This document shows, one piece after another, positions 36,805 through 43,842 of a stretch of DNA of 44,149 nucleotides. The stretch spans positions 1 to 44,149 of IMG/VR virus record IMGVR_UViG_3300049793_000097. The stretch is one strand, 5' to 3'. Below the pieces are notes generated by a model that was given only the letters and a program-made list of their open reading frames with translations, did not search any database and was not told the DNA's origin. Each line of letters opens with the position of its first letter. Within the stretch, counting starts at the first letter, position 1. Source of the DNA: a virus. The translations under genes were made by a program, and so were the position numbers.

Positions 36805-37190
36805 TATTGGCCCGCCTTCTTTGTAGAACTGGTTTTAGATGCGGCCTTGCTTGCGAGGGACTTTTTGGGAGAAGGCGTCTCAGCGTCTTGTGCAGGCTCA
36901 GCCTTGGCCTTCTTCGGGGTCTTTTCGAGCTGAACGGCGCGTTCTGCTTCGCCATACTCATCGATGACCGCGTGCACGGTTGCCTCGCCCAGAGCGAACA
37001 CCACCTGATCTCCGGTGTCGGCGGCGGTACGGATCAGCGGGACGTCGGTGATTTCTCCGACATATGCGCCGTCTGCGTAGAGGAACGCAGGTCCACCTGT
37101 TACGAGCGTGAATTCGTAGTCACGGGAACCGGGGAAAACCTCGGTTGCCTGCGTTGCAATGATCTTGGTTGAACCGACTGACTGGCTCAT
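36804..37190 (-). CDS. Hypothetical structural-region protein, Lys/Ala-rich tail
   Basis: This 128-residue protein has residues 1-85 forming a small beta domain (DYEFTLVTGGPAFLYADGAY, VPLIRTAADTGDQVVFALGE) and the last 45 a basic disordered tail (KTPKKAKAEPAQDAE, then SPKKSLASKAASKT). A folded head with Lys/Ala/Ser-Pro tail is reminiscent of DNA-contacting head proteins. Function unknown. Confidence 0.55.
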   Translation of the reverse strand: MSQSVGSTKIIATQATEVFPGSRDYEFTLVTGGPAFLYADGAYVGEITDVPLIRTAADTGDQVVFALGEATVHAVIDEYGEAERAVQLEKTPKKAKAEPAQDAETPSPKKSLASKAASKTSSTKKAGQ

Positions 37191-37600
37191 GCTGGTTGCG
37201 ATTCCTTTCGCGGTTTGTCTTGCGTGTTGGGTGTGTCGGTCTGCTTCTTCGTCGTTCCGCGGTCGTTGCGGGGAGCGCGTTCACGGGGCTTGAAAGATGT
37301 GTTCTCGAGGAACTTGATGTGCTGCACCGTCTCGCGAAGGCTCTCAAGCTCGGCAGTTGCTTCAGCAAGTTCAGTCGTGCGCTCGCGAAGCTGCTCAGCC
37401 TGCGCCTCGTACTGCGCCTGCGGGACCATCCCGAAGAACTTCCCGGCCTTCTCAGCGCCGGCACGCGACACATAAACCCGGATTCCGTCCGAGTAGGCAG
37501 GGGCGGGAATGTGGTTTCCGGTATCGAGCATTTCGTCATCGGATCTGTTGGTGATTGCGCATCGGCTCGGGTAGAGCGGGGCACGGTTTGTGATCTGCAT
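37187..37600 (-). CDS. Coiled-coil head-region protein, 137 aa
   Basis: This is a 137-residue protein with an N-terminal beta segment (YSDGIRVYVSRAGAEKAGKF), a coiled-coil helix (EAQAEQLRERTTELAEATAE), and a basic polar tail (RERAPRNDRGTTKKQTDTPN). It is eight bases from the terminase gene and overlaps the next by four. Role unknown; such proteins can be head accessory factors. Confidence 0.5.
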   Translation of the reverse strand: MQITNRAPLYPSRCAITNRSDDEMLDTGNHIPAPAYSDGIRVYVSRAGAEKAGKFFGMVPQAQYEAQAEQLRERTTELAEATAELESLRETVQHIKFLENTSFKPRERAPRNDRGTTKKQTDTPNTQDKPRKESQPA

Positions 37601-37608
37601 GTGTCCTC

Positions 37609-39132
37609 CTAGGCCATCGATCCCATCGGAGATGAGTCGGGCGTCATGTCATCCCCGGTCCAGGCGGGCATTACTCCGTGCTGGTAGCGAGGACGGCGTT
37701 TGTTGCTTGGCAGGCCCGTGAGCGGGCCGAAGGGTTTTGTCATGCAGCCGTAACGAGTGGCGTCAATCAGGTGGTCGTCGCCGTCTTCTGCGTCAAAGGA
37801 GCCGTCGCGCGTTTCCTTCTTGCGGTAACGCTGGATCTCCCATTTCAGGTACTGGCAGCGGGAGGAGAAGCGGAGCATCGGCTGCGGGTCGCCGTTTGGC
37901 GTCTTGTGTTGAAGCCTGCGCTTCATCTGGAACAAGCCGACTTCGCGGGCGTTCTGCGCGGGGGCGCAGTAGATGCCACACCGGGCGTACTCAGCCTGCA
38001 CCTGATCCTTGTTGACCAGTGAGCGGTTACGGGCGGATGGGTCGATCACGAACATTTCTGGAACAAGATCGCCCTTCTCGGTGCCCCAGTCAGCAAGCTT
38101 GTCCTTGATCGCCTTCGCTGCGGTTTCTACCGTGGCGTTGGATAGATAAAGCTCGTCGAAGACAAGGGCCGAGTTGTCACGGTCGAAGCTGATGAACGAC
38201 ACAGCCGTCTTGTTGAGGCCTGGGTCGATCGCCACAATGACCTTCTGGCTGGCGATAACTTCCGGGTTGATCTTGTCCTCGGGGACAATGTGGATCTCTG
38301 GGTTGAACTCCGGGAAAACGATTCCACCGAAGTGGACGAACTGACCGGACTTTCGAGCCTTACGTTCCTCATCCGTGAGTCCATCGAGGTACTCCTCTTT
38401 TTCGTCCTCGTTGAGATGCGGGTTGTCATCCATGTCGGCTTCGACGATGGTGAACTTCGGCTCATCGCGGCGGGCATAGATCGAGTCGTACATCCAACTC
38501 ATGCCCATCAGCGGAGTCATCGTGAAGACCTGATCTCCGCCGAAGTCGATCAGGCGAGCGCCGCATTCCTTCCAAATCGGCTCTGGCGGCTCCTCATCGA
38601 AATGAACTCTGTGCAGGGCAGCGCCACCGAACTTGTCAATGTCCTGCTCGAAGGTCATGAACTGAAACCACGACCCGTTGGCAAACATCAACCTGCGGAG
38701 TTGCTTGTCGAATGCCTTGTCCCATGACCCCTTGAGGAGCTGGTGACGCGGGACCCAGTCACGGATCTTCGGGAAGATCACTCCATCCAATGTGGCGGTG
38801 AAGTCTGGGACCACGATGCGGCAGTAAAACGGCGGCTGCCACTTCTTGTAACCCGCAAGATGCTCGGGCAGGCAGTCAGCGTCGACGGCTTGGATCAGGT
38901 CGTCAACGATCCCGGCGGTGGTCTTGCCCGCACGGTTGCCACCAAAGAATGCCTTCGTCCTCGTCGTGGCTTCGTGGAAAGGCTGCTGCTTGCCGTGGGG
39001 CTGGTAGATCTGAAGCGGATTGGCTGTGACGATCTGTTGAAGCTGCGCAAGCTGACGCTCAAGCTCTGCACGCTGATCATCCGGCAGGAGTGCTAGGCGT
39101 GCCTCATCGATCTCAATCTGAGGTAGCGACAT
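37609..39132 (-). CDS. terL: Terminase large subunit
   Basis: This 507-residue ATP-driven DNA packaging motor has Walker A GGNRAGKTT at 64-72 and Walker B VHFDE at 176-180. The C-terminal RNase H-like nuclease has Asp303 (AIDPG), Asp364 (VIDPSARN) and Asp453/Asp457 in DHLIDATRY. All catalytic positions appear intact. The N-terminal 45 residues include a helical region that may bind the small subunit. The packaging strategy (cos, pac or terminal repeat) cannot be read from the protein alone. It is preceded by about 150 bases without a gene. Confidence 0.92.
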   Translation of the reverse strand: MSLPQIEIDEARLALLPDDQRAELERQLAQLQQIVTANPLQIYQPHGKQQPFHEATTRTKAFFGGNRAGKTTAGIVDDLIQAVDADCLPEHLAGYKKWQPPFYCRIVVPDFTATLDGVIFPKIRDWVPRHQLLKGSWDKAFDKQLRRLMFANGSWFQFMTFEQDIDKFGGAALHRVHFDEEPPEPIWKECGARLIDFGGDQVFTMTPLMGMSWMYDSIYARRDEPKFTIVEADMDDNPHLNEDEKEEYLDGLTDEERKARKSGQFVHFGGIVFPEFNPEIHIVPEDKINPEVIASQKVIVAIDPGLNKTAVSFISFDRDNSALVFDELYLSNATVETAAKAIKDKLADWGTEKGDLVPEMFVIDPSARNRSLVNKDQVQAEYARCGIYCAPAQNAREVGLFQMKRRLQHKTPNGDPQPMLRFSSRCQYLKWEIQRYRKKETRDGSFDAEDGDDHLIDATRYGCMTKPFGPLTGLPSNKRRPRYQHGVMPAWTGDDMTPDSSPMGSMA

Positions 39133-39285
39133 ACCGCCTCCTGAAGTTGTCGCCCGCGCACCGTGGGGGGTATCACGCGGGCGCTCCGCTCAAGCTCAGG
39201 GAGGACACCCGGCGAGCGAAGAATTTGGCCATCCCTGGCCTATGGGTCGTCCGTGAAACTCGGGACCGCGTTTAGCGGTCGAAAA
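39133..39285. other. Non-coding gap upstream of terL
   Basis: Contains a 7-base inverted repeat GCCCGCG / CGCGGGC (39152-39158, 39176-39182) enclosing a G-run, and a hairpin GACCGC / GCGGTC near 39268-39284 just beyond the stop of the upstream gene, which may weakly terminate transcription. No frame or strong promoter is seen. A packaging recognition site near terL would be unremarkable here. Confidence 0.4.
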
Positions 39286-39528
39286 TTATTGGGGCATGCT
39301 GGAGAGACACATGGGGTTCCCGGTGCGCCACCAGTACTCTGCGGTGCCCTGCGAGGCGGCGGCTCCGACGATCTCACCTTCCCAGCGCTTCGTTCCGTCC
39401 TCCTGCTCAGTCACTGCCCCTTCGTAGCAACAGAGGCCCGCAGCGTCGTCCTGCGTGACGATGCGAACGCGATCGAGTGAAACCTTCCCGAATGCGAATA
39501 TGTGGCGGTCGGTCATGGTGTCCCCCAT
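39286..39528 (-). CDS. Hypothetical late protein, 80 aa
   Basis: This is an 80-residue protein with a strong ribosome site (AGGAGGT, five bases before ATG 39528), which decides the start over an ATG at 39516. The body is mixed (RHIFAFGKVSLDRVRIVTQD, TKRWEGEIVGAAASQG, EYWWRTGNP). No family recognised; likely well translated. Confidence 0.6.
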   Translation of the reverse strand: MGDTMTDRHIFAFGKVSLDRVRIVTQDDAAGLCCYEGAVTEQEDGTKRWEGEIVGAAASQGTAEYWWRTGNPMCLSSMPQ

Positions 39529-39552
39529 AACGACCTCCTATCGGGGAAGGTC

Positions 39553-39843
39553 CTAGGTCAGTTTGCCGGGGTGCCTCGGGCACCGAGCGTTCGGGCTTGA
39601 CGCTGAGAAGTCGCAGTGGCGACATTTGAAGCGTTTGGGGATGAGTTCTGGAGCGAGGGCTGCAATCTGCTCCTCAAGCTTTTTCTGCTCTTCGACGGCT
39701 TCGAGAACGGCGGGACGGAGCCATGGAAGTTCGTACGCCTCGATTGCGGCGCGGACGTAAGCGGATCGGGGAATCGGTCCCCGCGCCTCGTCCAAGTCCT
39801 CAACGAACTTGTCTGGCCAGCGGAAGTTGATCGAGCGCGTCAT
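39553..39843 (-). CDS. Ribbon-helix-helix-like protein with zinc finger
   Basis: This is a 96-residue protein from ATG 39843 (ATGA with the gene above). RSINFRWPDKFVEDLDEARG and RSAYVRAAIEAYELP have the strand-helix-helix pattern of CopG/Arc-type DNA-binding proteins. The C-terminus FKCRHCDFSASSPNARCPRH is a zinc finger of Cys-Cys-Cys-His type. It may regulate late transcription. RHH fused to a zinc finger is unusual. Confidence 0.55.
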   Translation of the reverse strand: MTRSINFRWPDKFVEDLDEARGPIPRSAYVRAAIEAYELPWLRPAVLEAVEEQKKLEEQIAALAPELIPKRFKCRHCDFSASSPNARCPRHPGKLT

Positions 39844-40262
39844 AGGCCGAGCTTGTCGGCTCGCCAAGAGTGCTTGAGCATGATGTCCATCGCCTCTAGC
39901 GTGGACTTTCCGCGTACGGCCTCTTGAAGCTCGTATCGATCCGGGTCCTCCGCTTGCTGCTCAGACGGCGTGAGAGCGTCCCATCGTTCGCGCTCGGCCT
40001 TGTCAGCGGCCCTCTTCGCTGCAATCTCCGCAGCGCGCCTAGCCATCCGTGTTGCGTTCTGACCGATAACCGCGTTCCGGTCGTATTCCTCGAAGACTGC
40101 TGGGACGTATCCAACCTCAATCTCAACGGCCTCAACCGAGCCGTGCGTCTCCTTGTGCTTGTCGCAGCCGAAGTACGGGTGAGGTCCGGGGAAGTCCTCG
40201 AAGACCCGATCACCGCAGATCGGGCAGGCGTGAATCGTGGTGGTGTGAGTGAATGTAGACAT
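39840..40262 (-). CDS. Zinc-ribbon protein with charged helix
   Basis: This is a 140-residue protein that begins with HACPICGDRVFEDFPGPHPY then CDKH, a zinc ribbon of two Cys/His pairs, followed by a long charged helix (MARRAAEIAAKRAADKAERE) and a helical C-terminus. It precedes the RHH-like gene and follows a long non-coding stretch, so it starts a transcription unit. An 11-base direct repeat overlaps its start codon. Confidence 0.55.
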   Translation of the reverse strand: MSTFTHTTTIHACPICGDRVFEDFPGPHPYFGCDKHKETHGSVEAVEIEVGYVPAVFEEYDRNAVIGQNATRMARRAAEIAAKRAADKAERERWDALTPSEQQAEDPDRYELQEAVRGKSTLEAMDIMLKHSWRADKLGL

Positions 40263-40290
40263 GTGTAGAAGATACTACGCATGTGTAGAA
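40260..40290 (-). promoter_or_regulatory. Direct repeat over the start of the zinc-ribbon gene
   Basis: CATGTGTAGAA occurs at 40260-40270, where it includes the start codon, and at 40280-40290, 20 bases apart. Between them on the minus strand is TAGTAT, a possible -10 only nine bases from the ATG. The arrangement could be an operator controlling a leaderless or near-leaderless transcript. Confidence 0.35.
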
Positions 40291-40652
40291 CGGAAAGTTT
40301 GAGGGGGAAAATCTCTAAGACGGGCTATAAATAAATGAACGGCTCGCAGTCGGGGCGCACACTCCCCCGCCCCCGTACCTAGAACTGATGGGTATTCGGT
40401 TTGAGTGTGCAGCGGATTCGGGTTCTGAGGTCGCACAATGGGTAGCAAGTGGGGCGCAACGTCAGTGTTGGTGCGGAGTTGAACCCTTGTACGCATGGGG
40501 TTCGAGTGGTCGCGCTCGCTCTGTATGTGATCGCGTACGTTTGTTCGCGCGTGGGTCAGTGGCTAGCTAGCCATCACCCATTTTCAAGAATGAACCGCTT
40601 GGTACAGAACGTGCGAGCTAAAGCATCAGTCCTGCTCCGGTATCAGCGTCGC
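40263..40652. other. 390-base non-coding region with palindrome
   Basis: No convincing frame is found in either direction. The region includes TATAAATAAATG near 40326, a perfect 14-base palindrome TGGCTAGCTAGCCA (40560-40573) set within TGGGT / ACCCA arms, and several GCG-rich repeats. The hairpin lies downstream of the leftward gene at 40653-40886 and may terminate it. Alternatively the region may be a packaging or regulatory site. tRNA-like GTTCGAGT at about 40500 has no matching stems. Confidence 0.45.
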
Positions 40653-40886
40653 TTAGCTGCGCTCGCTAATGGGAGCAGTCAGCGCCTCACCTAGCGCAAG
40701 CAGCGCATGAGTAAAGGCCTGCTGTGTGTAGAGGTTCATGTCGAACAACGCTGACATTCCAAGGCTGTCGAGTTCACTCGGGATCGAAAGCAGATATTCA
40801 GCTTTCTCGCGGTGTGTCGGTAAGGCAGCGACGTTCTCGCCGATCTTTCGGCAAACATCAGTGGGGCTGAGGTCTGAGAATTGCAT
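40653..40886 (-). CDS. Hypothetical helical protein, 77 aa
   Basis: This is a 77-residue helical protein (SDLSPTDVCRKIGENVAALP, EKAEYLLSIPSELDSLGM, TQQAFTHALLALGEALTA). It follows the putative small terminase and the basic protein in the late operon. No family recognised. Confidence 0.55.
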   Translation of the reverse strand: MQFSDLSPTDVCRKIGENVAALPTHREKAEYLLSIPSELDSLGMSALFDMNLYTQQAFTHALLALGEALTAPISERS

Positions 40887-40901
40887 GCTTCGCTGTGTCG
40901 C

Positions 40902-41438
40902 CTACCGACCACGCTGAGCAAGCAGACCCTTGGTCAATGCATCGACCTTGGTCTTGCGCTTCTGAGTGGCGGTGCCTGGCTTGTGCAGTGCAGGGAGTCC
41001 GAAGCCCTTCTGTGATGGCTTGCGGCCCTTGAGGCTTAGAGGTCCGTTGTCTGTGTGTCGCTTGATTGGACCGTTGTCGATCTGGCGGCCGTTCACGGGG
41101 ACATACTGCACGTCACCTGAGCTTGAGGGTGCTGGGCCACGCTTGATTGCTGGATACTTGCCTTGGTAAGCCATCGCTACTCCACCTTGCTGCTTTTGTT
41201 TGAGCTTCTTGTTTGCTCTGTCTAGTGCTCTTGACTGCTTCTTGCTCTTGTGAGCGAGGATTTCTTGAGCTAATGCACCGAAGATGCCTGCCGTATGGGC
41301 TTGGTGTGTTGATGCTGTTCGGGGCGTGTAGTCGTCGTGACCGCCGCCGGGGTGATCCTGCTTGGTCTGACCCCAACGGTTGCGTGGGTGATGGCTCTTG
41401 CCGTGTCCCGGTCCGCTGAGGTTGCTCTTGCGGCTCAT
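40902..41438 (-). CDS. Basic, Gly/His-rich hypothetical protein
   Basis: This 178-residue strongly basic, largely disordered protein (GPGHGKSHHPRNRWGQTKQD, KSKKQSRALDRANKKLKQKQ, KPSQKGFGLPALHKPGTATQ) is coupled to the small terminase gene by ATGA. Possibly a DNA-binding head protein, by composition. An internal ATG at about 41174 (MAYQGKYPAIKRGP) could give a shorter product. Confidence 0.5.
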   Translation of the reverse strand: MSRKSNLSGPGHGKSHHPRNRWGQTKQDHPGGGHDDYTPRTASTHQAHTAGIFGALAQEILAHKSKKQSRALDRANKKLKQKQQGGVAMAYQGKYPAIKRGPAPSSSGDVQYVPVNGRQIDNGPIKRHTDNGPLSLKGRKPSQKGFGLPALHKPGTATQKRKTKVDALTKGLLAQRGR

Positions 41439-41992
41439 TGGTTTAGTCCTTGTGTTGAGTGCTGAAGGTCTTCCGGTCTGTCTGCTTGCTCGTCGGAACG
41501 AATCTCGATCTCACGCACCGTCACCACGCCTTTGAACTGCGCGGCGAGGGACTCCAGGATCTCGTTGGCATTCCGTGTGTCCTCTGGCATTGATGTGCGG
41601 CCTGTCAACTGCTGGTGTTTGTCGATGTTCACGGCCTTTGAGACTGCGACGTTCCTTAGCGCGCCTGCAGTGTCCTTGGGGCTGAGTTCTTCAATCTGTG
41701 TGTCGAGCTTGTCCAAGAGCTTCTGTTCGGTGTTCTCGTACGCCATGGCCATCCGGACGGTGCCTTCGGCCATGTCTTCTTCGTGGCGTGCAGTGACTTC
41801 CTGCATGATTCTTGTGTAGCGATCTGGGTACGTTCTGCGGAAGTTGTTGAGCTGTTCACGTGTGACTTCGAAGCCATCTGCGCTTGCGATTTCGAGGGCT
41901 TTCTTGGTCGCGCCTGACCCGAGGGCCAAAGCTGTTAGCGCCTTGTCGATGAAATCGAATGTGTAGTTGCGGGGGACTGGTTCGTTAGCCAT
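41435..41992 (-). CDS. Putative terminase small subunit
   Basis: This is a 185-residue protein from ATG 41992 (a GTG at 41998 is possible). The N-terminal half is helix-turn-helix-like (FIDKALTALALGSGATKKAL, DGFEVTREQLNNFRRTYPD), the middle a long helical oligomerisation region (ENTEQKLLDKLDTQIEELSP), then AVNIDKHQQLTGRTSMPEDT and a short C-terminus. This layout is that of small terminase subunits that bind the packaging site. It is the first larger gene of the late operon and terL lies about 2.3 kb downstream. Confidence 0.5.
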   Translation of the reverse strand: MANEPVPRNYTFDFIDKALTALALGSGATKKALEIASADGFEVTREQLNNFRRTYPDRYTRIMQEVTARHEEDMAEGTVRMAMAYENTEQKLLDKLDTQIEELSPKDTAGALRNVAVSKAVNIDKHQQLTGRTSMPEDTRNANEILESLAAQFKGVVTVREIEIRSDEQADRPEDLQHSTQGLNQ

Positions 41993-42071
41993 GCTCACGC
42001 ACCAAATCGATCACACCGATGACATAGAACAGGGTCTTACCGATGATCCAGTAGAAGGCGTTTGAGATCAT
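41985..42071 (-). CDS. 28-residue membrane peptide at the head of the late operon
   Basis: ATG 42071 has AAAGGA nine bases upstream and starts MISNAFYWIIGKTLFYVI, continuing GVIDLVREHG: a single membrane helix with a charged end. The stop lies eight bases inside the next gene, so translation is coupled. Too short for usual gene callers. Function unknown. Confidence 0.5.
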   Translation of the reverse strand: MISNAFYWIIGKTLFYVIGVIDLVREHG

Positions 42072-42093
42072 CGGTGAGTCCTTTCAAAAGTGT

Positions 42094-42124
42094 TCGCCCC
42101 GTCTAGTGCGGATCAGTGGGGCGA
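42094..42124 (-). terminator. Hairpin between the barrel-domain gene and the late operon
   Basis: TCGCCCC (42094-42100) pairs with GGGGCGA (42118-42124) over a 17-base loop, and on the minus strand ACACTTTTG follows. It lies 48 bases beyond the stop of the gene at 42172 and could end early transcription, leaving late genes to a separate promoter. A smaller GCCC/GGGC hairpin is just upstream. Confidence 0.55.
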
Positions 42125-42171
42125 GGCTGACGGATCACGACGCCCTTTGGGGCTGGCCGTTCCGCAAGGTG

Positions 42172-42834
42172 TCACTTGCACCCGTTCCGAACCCGCCAAA
42201 GGCTGCCGACAGAATCAGTGGGGAAGTTGCTACCGAATCCCATTGCTGATGCAAGGGGCTGTGAGAAGTCGAGTGCTCGGTTGACCCATCCAGCGGGGCC
42301 GAGGTCGATGATGCGTGTCCATCGCTGACGGCCAAGGAGCTTGACCAGAAACCGCTGTCCCGTGTCTGCCCAGTGGCGAACCGTTGCGTTACTCCATCCC
42401 GAATCGGTTCCGGGGTTGATGTTGATTGCCAAGCCCTCGTTAGAAGCGGCTGAGATTCCGGTGTAAGTGCCTGAGTCATTGAAGACCGAGGTCCGTCCGG
42501 TGACCACATGGATTGGTCGACACAGCTTGGTGATCCGTTTGCCTACGTCGAGGTACGGGCCGTGTTTACAGACTCGCCGGCTCGCCTTGTGATGGCGTCT
42601 TCCGGTGATCTTGTCGAGCTTGCGAACCTGCTTGTTGTAGGTCTGCGGCGTGACCTTGTGACAGTGGGTGACTACAGGACGAACAGGTTGAACCTCCGCC
42701 ACAGTCGCTCTCGCAAAGAACGCGAGCGTTGCGACGTAAACGGCGATGAACATAAACGCAAGGCAGAACGCCCCGCGCTTTGAGATGATTTGCTTGCCAC
42801 TGATGTTTCCTCCAGTGTTGGGCGTCCACCACAC
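42172..42834 (-). CDS. Secreted or membrane-anchored 3D/double-psi barrel protein
   Basis: A frame of up to 220 residues from GTG 42834. CLAFMFIAVYVATLAFFARA is a signal peptide or membrane anchor. After a basic, Cys/His-rich linker, the last 110 residues (FNDSGTYTGISAASNEG, AININPGTDSGWSNATVRHW, RIIDLGPAGWVNRALDFSQP) form a 3D/RlpA-like double-psi barrel, as in lytic transglycosylases and the virion lysin at 18481. The start is uncertain: GGAGGA at 42808-42813 precedes no in-frame ATG/GTG but does precede an out-of-frame GTG at 42800 opening a 42-residue frame. Likely acts on the cell wall outside the membrane. Confidence 0.6.
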   Translation of the reverse strand: MWWTPNTGGNISGKQIISKRGAFCLAFMFIAVYVATLAFFARATVAEVQPVRPVVTHCHKVTPQTYNKQVRKLDKITGRRHHKASRRVCKHGPYLDVGKRITKLCRPIHVVTGRTSVFNDSGTYTGISAASNEGLAININPGTDSGWSNATVRHWADTGQRFLVKLLGRQRWTRIIDLGPAGWVNRALDFSQPLASAMGFGSNFPTDSVGSLWRVRNGCK

Positions 42835-43215
42835 GACGATTCGGGGCCGTGAGTGCTTGCATGAACCACGGGGGCGCGTCCTGCGCTGAGGTACGCGCCA
42901 CCTTTTCGTGGCCGTTTGGGGGTCGCGCTATTGCGGACCCGACCCCGCTTTAGACGGGGACGATGTTCGCGACCAAGCCCCACCCGAATGAAGAAGGCTT
43001 GGTCGCTAGTGACCGATCTAAGGCTGGTCGTCCCTAGGTGTGTCGGTCAGTTTTGGAGCCTGCCGTTTTCGGGCAGGCAAAGAATCTGTGCATCGAACAC
43101 GCCGGAAGTATGCGCGGCGTGGAGCTTGCACCGTGGGCGACCGGACCGAGGTCCATCAACACCTCTCCCACGCCTCTAATTCAATGTCAGCAATCGGACG
43201 GCAAACCTCTAACAG
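42835..43215. other. 380-base non-coding region with four stem-loops
   Basis: Between the last early gene and the barrel-domain gene. Stem-loops: 42920-42940 (GGGTC/GACCC with inner CGC/GCG and a TATT loop), 42943-42959 (CCCCG/CGGGG), 42969-43006 (11-base perfect stem GCGACCAAGCC/GGCTTGGTCGC) and 43058-43078 (GCCTGCC/GGCAGGC). None has a clear T-run. No frame in either direction is convincing. It may be a structured RNA, terminator cluster, packaging site or late promoter region. Confidence 0.6.
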
Positions 43216-43842
43216 TCATGCGGCGAGTTCATCAAGGCGTTCGCCGACGATTTGCTCCACGTTGTCTAGTTGATCTTCTGTGTATTCCGGTTCCGGTTCG
43301 GGCTTCACCGGCTTTGGCCTGTGCTTGGCCTCGCGCTCGCGCTTCTCCCGAGCTGCTTCGCGTTCGTCGTCAAGCATTGCGGCCACGTCTTGGTCGTACG
43401 GGACTTGTCCTGCATCTTGAATCGCTTTTGACGCGTTCTGTGTGTGGCCCATACCAGGCGCGAGGTAGACCGTTGGAACCGATTCCATCTGCTTGATGAA
43501 TGTCACTTCCCATTTGGCAGAGTTCTTGCAGTAGGCGACGCTGAGCGCCGTAACGACGATGCCTCCCCGGACGGGAATGTCTCGCTTGCCCTGCTTTCGG
43601 TTGTCTCCGGGTCGCCATCCCTGCCAGCGAATTCGGCGGGTCTGTCCTGCCTTGATTCCACACCCTAGACTGAAGTTGCTGGGCTTGAATCCGTCCGTGA
43701 GTTCCAGCGGACCATACTTGCGCAAATCCTTGCTGTGCTTGTGCGTGGGGTTGCCGCGAGACACCGTTTCGCGCTCCATCATCAGCGACCCCTCTTTGGC
43801 GAGCTTGTTGTACTCATCTTCCGAGACGATGATGTCGATCAT
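43216..43842 (-). CDS. Hypothetical early protein, 208 aa
   Basis: This is a 208-residue protein beginning MIDIIVSEDEYNKLAKEGSL. The middle is beta-rich with basic patches (AGQTRRIRWQGWRPGDNRKQ, IPVRGGIVVTALSVAYCK, KWEVTFIKQMESVPTVYLAP), and the C-terminal 60 residues are charged and disordered (KREREAKHRPKPVKPEPEPE) before a short helix. The beta body with basic loops could bind nucleic acid. Start fixed by ATGA with the gene that crosses the window ends. It is the last gene of the leftward early operon. No family recognised. Confidence 0.6.
   Translation of the reverse strand: MIDIIVSEDEYNKLAKEGSLMMERETVSRGNPTHKHSKDLRKYGPLELTDGFKPSNFSLGCGIKAGQTRRIRWQGWRPGDNRKQGKRDIPVRGGIVVTALSVAYCKNSAKWEVTFIKQMESVPTVYLAPGMGHTQNASKAIQDAGQVPYDQDVAAMLDDEREAAREKREREAKHRPKPVKPEPEPEYTEDQLDNVEQIVGERLDELAA

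Noticed and set aside
40480-40520. Possible tRNA (GTTCGAGT resembling a T-loop)
   Set aside because: No 5-base T-stem, acceptor stem or anticodon arm can be formed around it on either strand.
40388-40694. Plus-strand frames in the 40.3-40.7 kb gap
   Set aside because: No ribosome site, poor composition and opposite to the surrounding operon. Considered non-coding.
42916-43179. 87-codon plus-strand frame across the stem-loop region
   Set aside because: Arg/Pro/Ser-rich product, no ribosome site, overlaps four strong hairpins and opposes both neighbouring genes.
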